Shown piece by piece: positions 43,048 to 51,085 of a stretch of DNA of 64,000 nucleotides. The stretch is from NCBI GenBank assembly GCA_963742315.1, contig CAVULE010000006.1, positions 1 through 64,000 of the forward strand. Direction: 5' to 3'. This DNA is from AV69 sp963742315 (GTDB lineage: Bacteria; Verrucomicrobiota; Verrucomicrobiia; Chthoniobacterales; UBA10450). Both the position numbers and the translations under genes were made by a program. Each line of letters opens with the position of its first letter. The first letter of the stretch is position 1. The notes under the pieces are model-generated. The model was not told the origin of the DNA, made no database searches, and saw nothing but the letters and a program-made list of their open reading frames with translations.

Positions 43048-44343
43048 TCAGTCCAACCCGAGCGCCTTGAATTTTTCGTCGACGTGCCGGAAATGCGTCT
43101 CGAGTGAGCAAAGTTTATCAATCTCTTTTGCCGATAACTTTGCCATAATTTTCGGCTCTGCTTTTACGTTCTCGGCAAACGATTTTTTGCCCCGCCATGT
43201 TTTCATCGCGGCGCGTTGGACCGCTTCGTAGGCAGTTTTGCGGGCAAGTCCGGCACGAGTTAGCGCGAGCAAAATCGACTGGCTGAAATAGAGTCCCTTC
43301 GTCATCTCCAGATTGCGTTTCATGTTTTCGGGATAAACGCGCAATCCACCCACCAGCTCGCGCAATTTTACCAGCATGTAATCCAGCAACGTGCATGAAT
43401 CCGGCAGGATAATGCGCTCGGCGCTGGAATGGCTGATGTCGCGCTCGTGCCAGAGGGCGACGTTTTCCAGGGCTGCCAGCGCGTTCCCACGCAGGACTCG
43501 AGCGAGGCCGCTTAATCGTTCACCGGTAATCGGATTGCGTTTGTGGGGCATGGCCGAGCTACCTTTCTGGCCTTCGCCAAAAAATTCTTCCACTTCCAAA
43601 ACTTCAGTGCGTTGGAGATGGCGGAATTCGGTGGCCCAGCGGTCGATCGACGACGCGATCAATGCCAGTGTCGTCAAAAATTCAGCATGCCGATCGCGCT
43701 GGACGATTTGGGTCGAGATTGTCGCCGCCCTCAGTCCGAGTTTCTGACAAACTTCGCGCTCGATCCGTGGATCCAAATGCGCGTGGGTCCCGACCGCGCC
43801 GCTGAGTTTTCCAACGCGAATGCGCTCGCGCGTTTGCGCGAGTCGCTCTTCCGCGCGTCCGAATTCATCGAACATCAGGGCCAGCTTTATTCCAAAGGTG
43901 ATCGGCTCGGCGTGAATCCCGTGACTGCGCCCAATCATTGGAGTTTTTTTGTAGCGGCGCGCCTGTTTGCCAATTGTTTTTCGCAATGCCGCCAGATCGT
44001 CGGCGAGAATTTGCGCCGACTCAGTCATCTGCACCGCGAGAGTGGTATCGAGAATATCGGACGAAGTTAGCCCCTGATGGATCCAACGTGCGGCCGGGCC
44101 AACGTAGGAGGCGACGTTTTCGAGAAAAGCGATGACGTCGTGATTCGTCCGCTTTTCAATTTCGGCGATCTCATCGATCTCGAACTTCCCTTTCTTGCGA
44201 ATGACCGCGGCATCTTCTTTCGGGATCAAACCCAGCCGCGCCATCGCTTCGCTGGCGATGGTTTCGATTTCCAGCCAGATCTGAAATTTGCGTTCGTCCG
44301 ACCAGATGGCGCGCATCTGCGGTCGGGAATAACGGTCAATCAC
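43048..44343 (-). CDS. purB: Adenylosuccinate lyase
   Basis: A 431-residue fumarase-superfamily lyase acting twice in purine synthesis (SAICAR and adenylosuccinate cleavage). Marks are RYSRPQMRAIWSDERKFQIWLEIE, NHDVIAFLENVA, HQGLTSSDILDTTLAVQM, the catalytic His in GRSHGIHAEPITFG, and the signature loop GSSAMPHKRNPITGERLSG. The length is normal. It is transcribed leftward, separately from the micro-genes on its right, which end before a terminator hairpin. Confidence 0.97.
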   Translation of the reverse strand: MIDRYSRPQMRAIWSDERKFQIWLEIETIASEAMARLGLIPKEDAAVIRKKGKFEIDEIAEIEKRTNHDVIAFLENVASYVGPAARWIHQGLTSSDILDTTLAVQMTESAQILADDLAALRKTIGKQARRYKKTPMIGRSHGIHAEPITFGIKLALMFDEFGRAEERLAQTRERIRVGKLSGAVGTHAHLDPRIEREVCQKLGLRAATISTQIVQRDRHAEFLTTLALIASSIDRWATEFRHLQRTEVLEVEEFFGEGQKGSSAMPHKRNPITGERLSGLARVLRGNALAALENVALWHERDISHSSAERIILPDSCTLLDYMLVKLRELVGGLRVYPENMKRNLEMTKGLYFSQSILLALTRAGLARKTAYEAVQRAAMKTWRGKKSFAENVKAEPKIMAKLSAKEIDKLCSLETHFRHVDEKFKALGLD

Positions 44344-44388
44344 CCCGGCAACATAAAAGCGCTGCCAAAAGCCGGAAAGCGTTTATTA

Positions 44389-44429
44389 CAAAAAGTAAAC
44401 GCTCCGGCAGCACAACCACCGGAGCGTTT
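44389..44429 (-). terminator. Rho-independent terminator of the two micro-genes
   Basis: On the minus strand an 11-base perfect stem (aaacgctccgg / ccggagcgttt) with an 11-base loop is followed by tacttttt. It lies 20 bases after the end of the 73-aa gene. This is the clearest intrinsic terminator in the window. Confidence 0.75.
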
Positions 44430-44448
44430 GAAAATTACTTTTTCGAAT

Positions 44449-44670
44449 TTAGCAGACCTTGGCGCGCAAGAACCGGCCGTGATCTTCGACTCGTACCTGA
44501 CCGCTGCCGAGCAAATCGGCCACGGTGGCAACGGTTTCGCGGCTGCTTTTGGTGCAGGAACTAACGGTGAGAATTAAATCACCGAGGGAAAGCTTTTGTC
44601 GGGGACGCAAAATCTGAGAGTTGTTCTTCATGACACCAGCAGAGACAGCAAACTGAGTGCCAACGTTCAT
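44449..44670 (-). CDS. Hypothetical 73-aa protein, coupled to a 37-aa micro-gene
   Basis: Seventy-three codons from ATG 44670 (an alternative Met lies 13 codons later). The sequence reads QILRPRQKLSLGDLILTVSS, ETVATVADLLGSGQV and ends HGRFLRAKVC. It looks soluble and could be a small beta-barrel or nucleic-acid-binding fold; I recognise no family. The start overlaps the stop of the upstream micro-gene (atga). A clear intrinsic terminator follows, so the pair is a small transcription unit of its own. Confidence 0.6.
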   Translation of the reverse strand: MNVGTQFAVSAGVMKNNSQILRPRQKLSLGDLILTVSSCTKSSRETVATVADLLGSGQVRVEDHGRFLRAKVC

Positions 44671-44780
44671 TGGGAATACTTTACGCGGTTATTCGCCCAG
44701 TGGGCAGCGTAACGTAAGCCTTTCCTGGTCGAGAACTTGACACTTATGTTCTCTTTTTTTACATGTTGATACTTGGCCAT
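44667..44780 (-). CDS. Hypothetical 37-aa basic micro-protein
   Basis: The proposed start is ATG 44780 (MAKYQHVKKENISVK), with ggag 9 bases upstream. The product is strongly basic (FSTRKGLRYAAHWANNRVKY) and has no hydrophobic segment, so RNA or ribosome association is conceivable but unproven. It could extend to an upstream Met at 44876, but those codons look non-coding. Four-base overlap with the 73-aa gene and a terminator after that gene support it as real. Function unknown. Confidence 0.55.
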   Translation of the reverse strand: MAKYQHVKKENISVKFSTRKGLRYAAHWANNRVKYSQ

Positions 44781-44918
44781 GCGGCAATCTCCGGCGTCCG
44801 AATTATCCCGGATTAAAGACACATATCCCGAGCATCCCAAAAACGCGGCGTTGCCATCCCGCGGATGGGACATCACTTGGAAGCCGATTGGCTCTCGTGT
44901 GCCTCCTCTCCGGAAGCC

Positions 44919-45551
44919 TTAAGAACGCGTCCCGTTTCGGTGAGCCGTCAGCCGCAGCACGAGAAAATAAAGGAGACATAGGACGATGACCGCGGCGGCT
45001 ATTACATGCGATTTTGCCTTAAGTGCCGTCGCCAGGCCTGCAGGATCGCGCAACATCTCAGGCGTGATCGCTGTTTGACCAAACCAAGCCAACACGCCGC
45101 ACCACAGCGCCGATCCCACGATCGTCATCAGGCTGAAGGTGGTGAAATTCATTCGGATGATTCCGGCTGGAACGGAAATGAGATGCCGAATCACAGGCAG
45201 CAGGCGTGCGAAGAAAATCCCGCCGGCTTCGTAACGACGCAGCCAATGTTCCGCTCGCGTCAGCTTTGATTCGCTGATCGCGAAAAAGCGGCCCCACTTT
45301 ACGATCAGGATCCGTCCAAGCCAGAGTGATACCCAATAAGTAACGGATGCGCCCAGCCATGAACCAAAAGTACCCGCCGCAATCACACCCCAAAGATTCA
45401 GTTTTCCCTGGCCTGCCAGAAACGCGGCTGGCGGAATCACGATTTCACTCGGGACCGGAAAGATCGAGCTTTCCAATGCCATTAGGACAATGATGCCCAG
45501 ATAGCCGCCATGCAGGACCCAATCGAACCAGATTTGGAGCAGATGATGCAT
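44919..45551 (-). CDS. DedA-family (VTT domain) membrane protein
   Basis: A 210-residue inner-membrane protein with the DedA signature: an N-terminal re-entrant segment YLGIIVLMALESSIFPVPSE, then FLAGQGKLNLWGVIAAGTFGSWLGASVTYWV, the conserved FFARLLPVIRHLISVPAGI(I)RM region and three further helices. DedA proteins move lipids such as undecaprenyl phosphate or phosphatidylethanolamine between leaflets. The key acidic (E in LESSIFP) and arginine (RLLPVIRH) residues are kept. It is divergent from the ABC transporter across a palindromic gap. Confidence 0.93.
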   Translation of the reverse strand: MHHLLQIWFDWVLHGGYLGIIVLMALESSIFPVPSEIVIPPAAFLAGQGKLNLWGVIAAGTFGSWLGASVTYWVSLWLGRILIVKWGRFFAISESKLTRAEHWLRRYEAGGIFFARLLPVIRHLISVPAGIIRMNFTTFSLMTIVGSALWCGVLAWFGQTAITPEMLRDPAGLATALKAKSHVIAAAVIVLCLLYFLVLRLTAHRNGTRS

Positions 45552-45552
45552 T

Positions 45553-45645
45553 GGGCGATTTTCGATTTACGATTTCAGATTGAAGTTGCGATGGCGAATC
45601 GCGTCTCTTTCTATCGGCTATCGGCAATCCGCAATCTAAAATTCC
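45553..45645. repeat. Inverted repeat in the dedA / ABC transporter promoter gap
   Basis: gattttcgatttacgatttc at the left and ggcaatccgcaatctaaaat at the right are imperfect inverted copies. They occupy the whole gap between the divergent genes, so the promoters must lie in or beside the element. Confidence 0.5.
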
Positions 45646-45646
45646 G

Positions 45647-47435
45647 ATGATCTACCGACGCGTCCTGAAATATTATCGCGGATTTCTTGGCCGTTCGCTC
45701 ATCGCACTGGCCTTCTCTTTCGCCGCCATCGGATTGAATCTGCTTAAACCGTGGCCGTTCAAAATCATCGTCGATCAAATTCTACCGGGCCGTCTTAAGG
45801 TTTTTCAGTTCGCCATCCCCCCATCTTTCGGCGGCGCGATCAAGACGCCGGTGCTCGATTCCGTCCAAGCCATCGGATTGCTCTGCCTCGCGATGGTAAT
45901 CATCCAACTGCTTTGGAGTCTCCTTAGCTTTGCCAGCAATTATATGTTTGTGAAGATCGGCCTCGAATCGTTGTTCCGGTTACGGACCGAGCTTTACGCT
46001 CATTTGCAGCGCCTCTCGCTCAAATTTCACGATACGCGCCGATCGACTGATTCAAGCTTTCGCGTCGCATATGACTCACAGTCGATTCAGACGATTTATA
46101 ACAAGGGTTTCACTAACATTATCGGTTCTGGCGTCACCTTAATCGGGACGTTTGCAGTCATGTTGCGGCTCGACTGGCAACTGACCTTGCTCTCCCTGGC
46201 CATTGTGCCGCTTCTGATCGGCACGATCTATTTCTTTGCCAAACGCATTCGCACCCAATCGACCACCATTCAGGAACAGGAAAGCGCATTGCTCACGCAG
46301 ACGCAGGAGGGATTGAGTTCCATTCGGATGGTGCACGCATTTGGCCGCGAAGAATTTGAGGTCTCGCAATTTCATGAACAAGCTCACGGCAGTTTGCAGG
46401 CCAACCTCCGGCTCACCATGACGACCGTGAAGAGCGCGCTGATCATCAGTACCCTGATCGTGATCGGAACGGCCGCGATGTATTACGTAGGATCATTACA
46501 CGTGCTGGCCGGAACGTTATCGCTCGGAGTACTTCTCGTTTTCATCGCCTACCTGGTCATGCTTTATCAACCGCTCGAATCGCTCACCTACACAGCGTGG
46601 GCAATGGAAGGCGCAACAGCGGGGGCGCGGCGTTGTTTCGAAATTCTCGACTCGCGCGACGACGTCGTCGATTCCCCGAACGCCATCGCGATCGAAAAGA
46701 CAAACGGCGCGATTTCGTTTCGGAAGGTGAGCTTTGGCTACGCTTCAGGTCGTGAAATCCTTAGTAACGTAAATCTAGAAATCGCGCCGAACCAAATCAT
46801 CGCGCTCGTCGGCGGGACGGGTGCGGGTAAAAGCACGCTGCGTCAGTTTAGTGCCGCGATTCTACGATCCGACCGCGGGTCGTCTCACGCTCGATGGCCG
46901 CGACATTCGCGAGATCACAAAAAAATCTTTGCGCCAGCAGATCGCCATCGTCCTGCAAGACACGGTTCTCTTTTCTACCACCGTGCGCGAGAACATTGCC
47001 TACGGCCGGCCAGACGCGACCGACGAGGAAATCCGAGAAGCGGCGCGGCGCGCGCAGGCTGACGAATTCATTTCGCAATTACCGAACGGCTACGAGAGCG
47101 AGGTCGGGGAACGAGGCGGACACCTCAGCGTCGGTCAGCGCCAACGCATTGGGATCGCGCGCGCCTTTTTGAAAAACGCGCCGATTCTATTGCTCGACGA
47201 ACCCACTTCCGCGCTCGACCCCACCACCGAATCGGCCATCATGGAAACGATCAAAGATCTGATGCGCGGACGCACTACCATCATCATTACTCATCGCATC
47301 GCCACCATTCACAACGTCGATCAAATTGTTGTGCTCGAAGGTGGACGCGTCGTCGAGCAGGGCCGCGGGCCGGAGCTGGTCGCGCGCGGCGGCGTTTATG
47401 CAAAACTCTACGCTTCCGGGAAATTCAACACATGA
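45647..47435 (+). pseudogene. MsbA-type ABC exporter (fused membrane and ATPase domains), frameshifted at the Walker A
   Basis: The first part (45647 to about 46840) encodes six transmembrane helices of an ABC-B exporter (FSFAAIGLNLLKPWPFKIIV at the front; LTQTQEGLSSIRMVHAFGRE in the coupling region) and the start of the ATPase to GGTGAGKSTL. An extra c near 46840 (acgctgcgtcag) then throws the frame. Deleting it restores GAGKSTLVSLVPRFYDPTAG, then QDTVLFSTTVRENIAYG, LSVGQRQRIGIARAFLKN and LLLDEPTSALD. Total length, about 595 residues, is normal. It could flip a lipid such as lipid A or a glycolipid, given the glycan genes that follow. It is a sequence error or a recent lesion; the ATP site would be lost as read. 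Confidence 0.85.
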
Positions 47436-48019
47436 GCAACGTCGGCGCGGACCGCAGAGTGGAAAGCGATTGGTGGGCGCATCCGATCCCACCGAATGTC
47501 GATTTTGGCGAGGGGTTTTATTGCGAAACCGCGCAGGTGTTTCGCTTCATGAAAACGAAAGAGCCGCACGCACTCCGTTTGGGCGATCATGTTTCGGTTT
47601 ACGCAGGCTGTTCCTTTGCCCTGGGTGTAAATGGTTCGGCCGTTGTTGGCGATTTTACCCTGCTCAACGGCGCGCTCGTCATGGCGGACGAACGAATTGA
47701 AATCGGATCGCACTGTTTGATCTCGTGGAACGTCGGGATCGCCGACTCCGATTTTCATCCGCTGGAGCCTGCGCAGCGACTCATCGATGCTCAGGCGGTT
47801 GCGCCATTTTACAAAGATCGCCCACCCCGTCCCAAGCTTGAAACGCGACCGGTGAAAATTTCCGATAACGTTTGGATCGGGATGAATGCGATCATCCTGA
47901 AGGGTGTCACCATCGGCGAAAATTCCGTCGTTGCTGCTGGCGCGGTGGTGACGAAAAGCGTGCCGGCGAATTGCGTCGTCGCGGGTAATCCCGCGGCCGT
48001 CGTAAAGACATTCCCGTGA
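47432..48019 (+). CDS. Hexapeptide-repeat acyltransferase
   Basis: A 195-residue left-handed beta-helix protein with imperfect hexapeptide turns (LRLGDHVSVYAGCSFALGV, IEIGSHCLISWNVGIADSDFHP, VKISDNVWIGMNAIILKGVTIG, NSVVAAGAVVTKSVPANCVV). The catalytic-type His in SDFHP and the loop between coils match sugar O-acyl- or N-acetyltransferases (WbbJ/maltose-acetyltransferase type). The start ATG 47432 overlaps the ABC transporter stop (atga), so both are in one operon with the glycosyltransferase-like gene after it. It probably decorates a surface glycan. Confidence 0.87.
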   Translation: MSNVGADRRVESDWWAHPIPPNVDFGEGFYCETAQVFRFMKTKEPHALRLGDHVSVYAGCSFALGVNGSAVVGDFTLLNGALVMADERIEIGSHCLISWNVGIADSDFHPLEPAQRLIDAQAVAPFYKDRPPRPKLETRPVKISDNVWIGMNAIILKGVTIGENSVVAAGAVVTKSVPANCVVAGNPAAVVKTFP

Positions 48020-48044
48020 CTCAGCGTTGGGCGTTTTCTTCGCA

Positions 48045-49217
48045 ATGAAGCGCAAGCGCATCGTCGTCATGGGCTTCATGGGCTCCTGCCCGATCGCGGG
48101 CGTGATCTGGCAGCATGTGCACTACATTGTCGGCCTCCAACGACTCGGTCACGATGTTTACTACATCGAAGATTCCGCTCGCATTCCTTACAACGCCGAA
48201 ACTTTCGACACGAGCAACGATTTTAGTTACGCCACGAAACTGCTGGCCCGCCTGGCCAGTGAATTTGATTTTAAGGATCGCTGGGCTTTTTGCGCCCGTT
48301 ATTTACCCGAACTTCCCACGGCAGGTTTGTCCCTAAGGGAAATTCGCCAGCATTATAGATCGGCCGATGCGATTTTGAATGTCTGTGGCGCGCAGGAATT
48401 CAACGACGATCTGCTGGCAAGCGATCGCATCCTTTATGTCGAGAGCGATCCAGGTGTTGAACAAATAAAGGTCGACCAAAGTATCCAATCGACAATCGAT
48501 TATCTGCGGAGACATCACGCGCTCTTTACTTTTGGCGAAAACGTCGGGACGAAAGAATTTCCTGTCCCAATTCACGGATTGAAGTGGCTCTCGACACGGC
48601 AACCGGTTGTCACCGATCTTTGGAAAACACGACGGCCACCGCCATCAGGCGCCGTTTTCACTTCGGTGGCAAATTGGTCGACCAGCGGATTGAAAGACAT
48701 CATCTGGCGCGGAGAGAAATATCTATGGAGCAAATCGCGTGAGTTCATGCGTTTCGTTAATGCCCCGAAAGTAGCCGGGGAAACATTTGAGCTGGCCACA
48801 GATATTAAGGACGAGAAGACGCGAACAAAGTTTTTGAAGGCCGGTTGGCGCTTTCGCTCCCCACACGATCTGAGCGTCAATTACTGGGATTATCGCGATT
48901 ACATTTGCCGATCCAAAGCCGAGTTCACCGTCGCCAAGGATCAATACGTTCGATTGAATGCCGGATGGTTCAGCGATCGCAGCGCCTGCTATCTTGCCGC
49001 CGGACGTCCGGTAATCACGCAGGAGACCGGTTTCACCAAGATCTACGGCCAGCAAGGTGGACTCTTCGGTTTTCGCAAGCTCCCTGAAATCGCCGAAGCG
49101 GTGCACGAAATTAACGGAAATTATCGCCGTCATTCGCGAGCGGCGCGCGAGATTGCGCGTGAATTTTTCGAAGCCGAAAAAGTGCTCGCTTCGCTCCTCG
49201 ATCGCGCCGGTTTGTAG
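48045..49217 (+). CDS. Glycosyltransferase-like protein (family with the gene at 57148)
   Basis: A 390-residue protein starting ATG 48045 (MKRKRIVVMGFMGSCPIAG). The two halves look Rossmann-like: GVIWQHVHYIVGLQRLGHDVYYIED at the front and the nucleotide-binding-like ending WFSDRSACYLAAGRPVITQETGF then GLFGFRKLPEIAEAV and a final helix. This is a GT-B-like pattern, and the last third aligns clearly with the protein at 57148-58305 (SARAEFTAIK, GWLSDRAATFLAMGRPVVTE). I cannot name the sugar or acceptor. It sits behind an exporter and an acyltransferase, suggesting surface-glycan synthesis. Confidence 0.65.
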   Translation: MKRKRIVVMGFMGSCPIAGVIWQHVHYIVGLQRLGHDVYYIEDSARIPYNAETFDTSNDFSYATKLLARLASEFDFKDRWAFCARYLPELPTAGLSLREIRQHYRSADAILNVCGAQEFNDDLLASDRILYVESDPGVEQIKVDQSIQSTIDYLRRHHALFTFGENVGTKEFPVPIHGLKWLSTRQPVVTDLWKTRRPPPSGAVFTSVANWSTSGLKDIIWRGEKYLWSKSREFMRFVNAPKVAGETFELATDIKDEKTRTKFLKAGWRFRSPHDLSVNYWDYRDYICRSKAEFTVAKDQYVRLNAGWFSDRSACYLAAGRPVITQETGFTKIYGQQGGLFGFRKLPEIAEAVHEINGNYRRHSRAAREIAREFFEAEKVLASLLDRAGL

Positions 49218-49270
49218 CACGACCATCTTGTCCGCCACAGGACGGACTCGCTGCGGCGAGGCTGTGAGAC

Positions 49271-49328
49271 CAACCCCGAATGCTTTCGGGGTTGATCAGC
49301 ATCTACCGTGACCGGGCAAGATGCCCGG
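49271..49328. repeat. Two short hairpins before the protease operon
   Basis: caaccccgaatgctttcggg (49271-49290, closing with gttg) and ccgggcaagatgcccgg (49312-49328) are perfect small hairpins. They lie in the 212-base gap upstream of the HtrA-like gene, which otherwise holds no gene. Confidence 0.6.
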
Positions 49329-49428
49329 ACGCCCCATTGGTTTGAACCTGTGCCACAATCCGTTGTCTATCTTCCAGCATGCGCAATTTGCATTTCAATC
49401 GCGTCGTTTCATCTTCTCGGACTTTGGA

Positions 49429-51084
49429 ATGAAACGTCTTTTCGTTTGCGCACTGCTGGTTTTTGCGAGCGCTGATCTTTTCGCGCAGCAAAATACTCCG
49501 CCTTTGCAGCGGCAAGATACGCCACCGGTAGCGTCGCAGCAGAACACGCCGCCATTGCCACCGCCGGAAGAAGGCGTGCCGCCGATGAAACCTAGCGCTA
49601 CTCCCCTGCCCGTTGCGCCGATTGTGGTTGCGGCGCCGAAGCAACCCAACGGCAAAATTCAAAAGAGTCTCGTTCGTATCACTTCAACCGAAGTTGAGCC
49701 CGATTATCGCGCTCCCTGGAACACAGGCGCGATCGGTCGCGGTGTGGGCGCCGGATTTGTCATCGAGGGTCTCCGTATCATGACCAATGCGCACGTTGTC
49801 AGCAACACCCGTTACCTAACGGTCGAGCGCGATGGCGACCCAAATAAGTATCCTGCGCGCGTTGTCTTTGTCGCCCACGATTGCGATCTGGCCCTCATTA
49901 CGGTCGATTCACCAGAGTTTTTCAAAAACATGGTTCCGCTGGGTTTGGGGGGAATCCCTGAGTTGGAATCGACCGTTTCGGCCTATGGTTATCCGATTGG
50001 GGGCGAGCGCATGTCGGTCACTACCGGGATCGTTTCGCGCATTGATTTCCAGCTCTACACCCATTCGTCGATCGATCAGCATCTCGCTATTCAGATCAGC
50101 GCGCAGATCAATCCGGGGAATAGCGGTGGGCCAGTGATGCAAAATGGCAAGGTAATTGGAGTCGCCTTTCAAGGTTACAGTGGCGATGTCGCGCAAGGCG
50201 TCGCCTACATGATACCGACTCCAGTAATTCGCCGTTTCCTTACCGACATCAAGGACGGACACTACGATAAGTATGTCGATCTCGGCTTGACCCCTGGCAA
50301 CCTGCAAAATCCGGCACAGCGGCGCTATTTCGGACTGCCGGACGATGGCCGCGGAGTGATCGTCGACACCGTGATTGAAGCTGGTCCTGCGGGAAAGGTG
50401 CTTAAACAGGGCGATGTTTTGCTTTCAATCGATGATCACGCCATTGCCAGCGATGGCTTTGTCGAACTCGAAGGCGAGCGAGTGGAGATGCCCGAAGTAG
50501 TCGAGCGCAAATTCAAAGGCGATAAAGTGAAGTTTGAGATCTTGCGTGATAAGAAGCCGCTCACCCTGACGATTGAGTTGGATACGGTCTGGCCCTATCA
50601 AATGCAGGCTCATCATTACGATACCCGCCCTCGTTATGTTGTTTATGGCGGCTTAATTTTTCAGCCCTTGTCACTCGACCTGCTGGACGCCTATCAGATA
50701 AGCGACCCACGTGTTCGTCATTATTTCGACTACTATATTCTCGAGCAACTCTATCTTCAGCATCCAGATATAATTGTGCTGACAAATATTCTTCCGGATC
50801 CAACTAATACCTATCTCGGTCCCTATCGCTCCAGCATTGTCGATGAAGTAAACGGCAAGAAGATTGCAACTCTGAATGATCTGGCACAGGCGTTCGCCGA
50901 GGCTCCGGATCGTTTTGTAATTAAGATGATCGGCCAGGGACCTCCTCTGGTTCTCGACCGCAAGGAAGTAGAAAGCGCGCGCGAACGAATTCGCACCCGC
51001 TACAACGTGATCGCAGAGCAAAACCTCGAGGAACAGCCAGTCGCGGCAAAGGCGACGGCAAGCTCAGGAACCCCACACTCCTAG
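49429..51084 (+). CDS. HtrA/Deg-like exported serine protease with PDZ domain
   Basis: A 551-residue protein from ATG 49429. A signal sequence (RLFVCALLVFASADLFA) is followed by a Pro/Gln-rich spacer (about 20-75) and a trypsin-like domain with a complete triad: H122 in MTNAHVVS, D153 in HDCDLALI, S232 in NPGNSGGPV. A PDZ domain follows (about 300-390: GVIVDTVIEAGPAGKVLKQG) and then a second C-terminal module with a PDZ-like end (VDEVNGKKIATLNDLAQAF). This matches the plant-Deg-like periplasmic protease layout. It ends one base before the start of an inactive homologue, so the two are almost certainly made together. Confidence 0.9.
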   Translation: MKRLFVCALLVFASADLFAQQNTPPLQRQDTPPVASQQNTPPLPPPEEGVPPMKPSATPLPVAPIVVAAPKQPNGKIQKSLVRITSTEVEPDYRAPWNTGAIGRGVGAGFVIEGLRIMTNAHVVSNTRYLTVERDGDPNKYPARVVFVAHDCDLALITVDSPEFFKNMVPLGLGGIPELESTVSAYGYPIGGERMSVTTGIVSRIDFQLYTHSSIDQHLAIQISAQINPGNSGGPVMQNGKVIGVAFQGYSGDVAQGVAYMIPTPVIRRFLTDIKDGHYDKYVDLGLTPGNLQNPAQRRYFGLPDDGRGVIVDTVIEAGPAGKVLKQGDVLLSIDDHAIASDGFVELEGERVEMPEVVERKFKGDKVKFEILRDKKPLTLTIELDTVWPYQMQAHHYDTRPRYVVYGGLIFQPLSLDLLDAYQISDPRVRHYFDYYILEQLYLQHPDIIVLTNILPDPTNTYLGPYRSSIVDEVNGKKIATLNDLAQAFAEAPDRFVIKMIGQGPPLVLDRKEVESARERIRTRYNVIAEQNLEEQPVAAKATASSGTPHS

Positions 51085-51085
51085 A

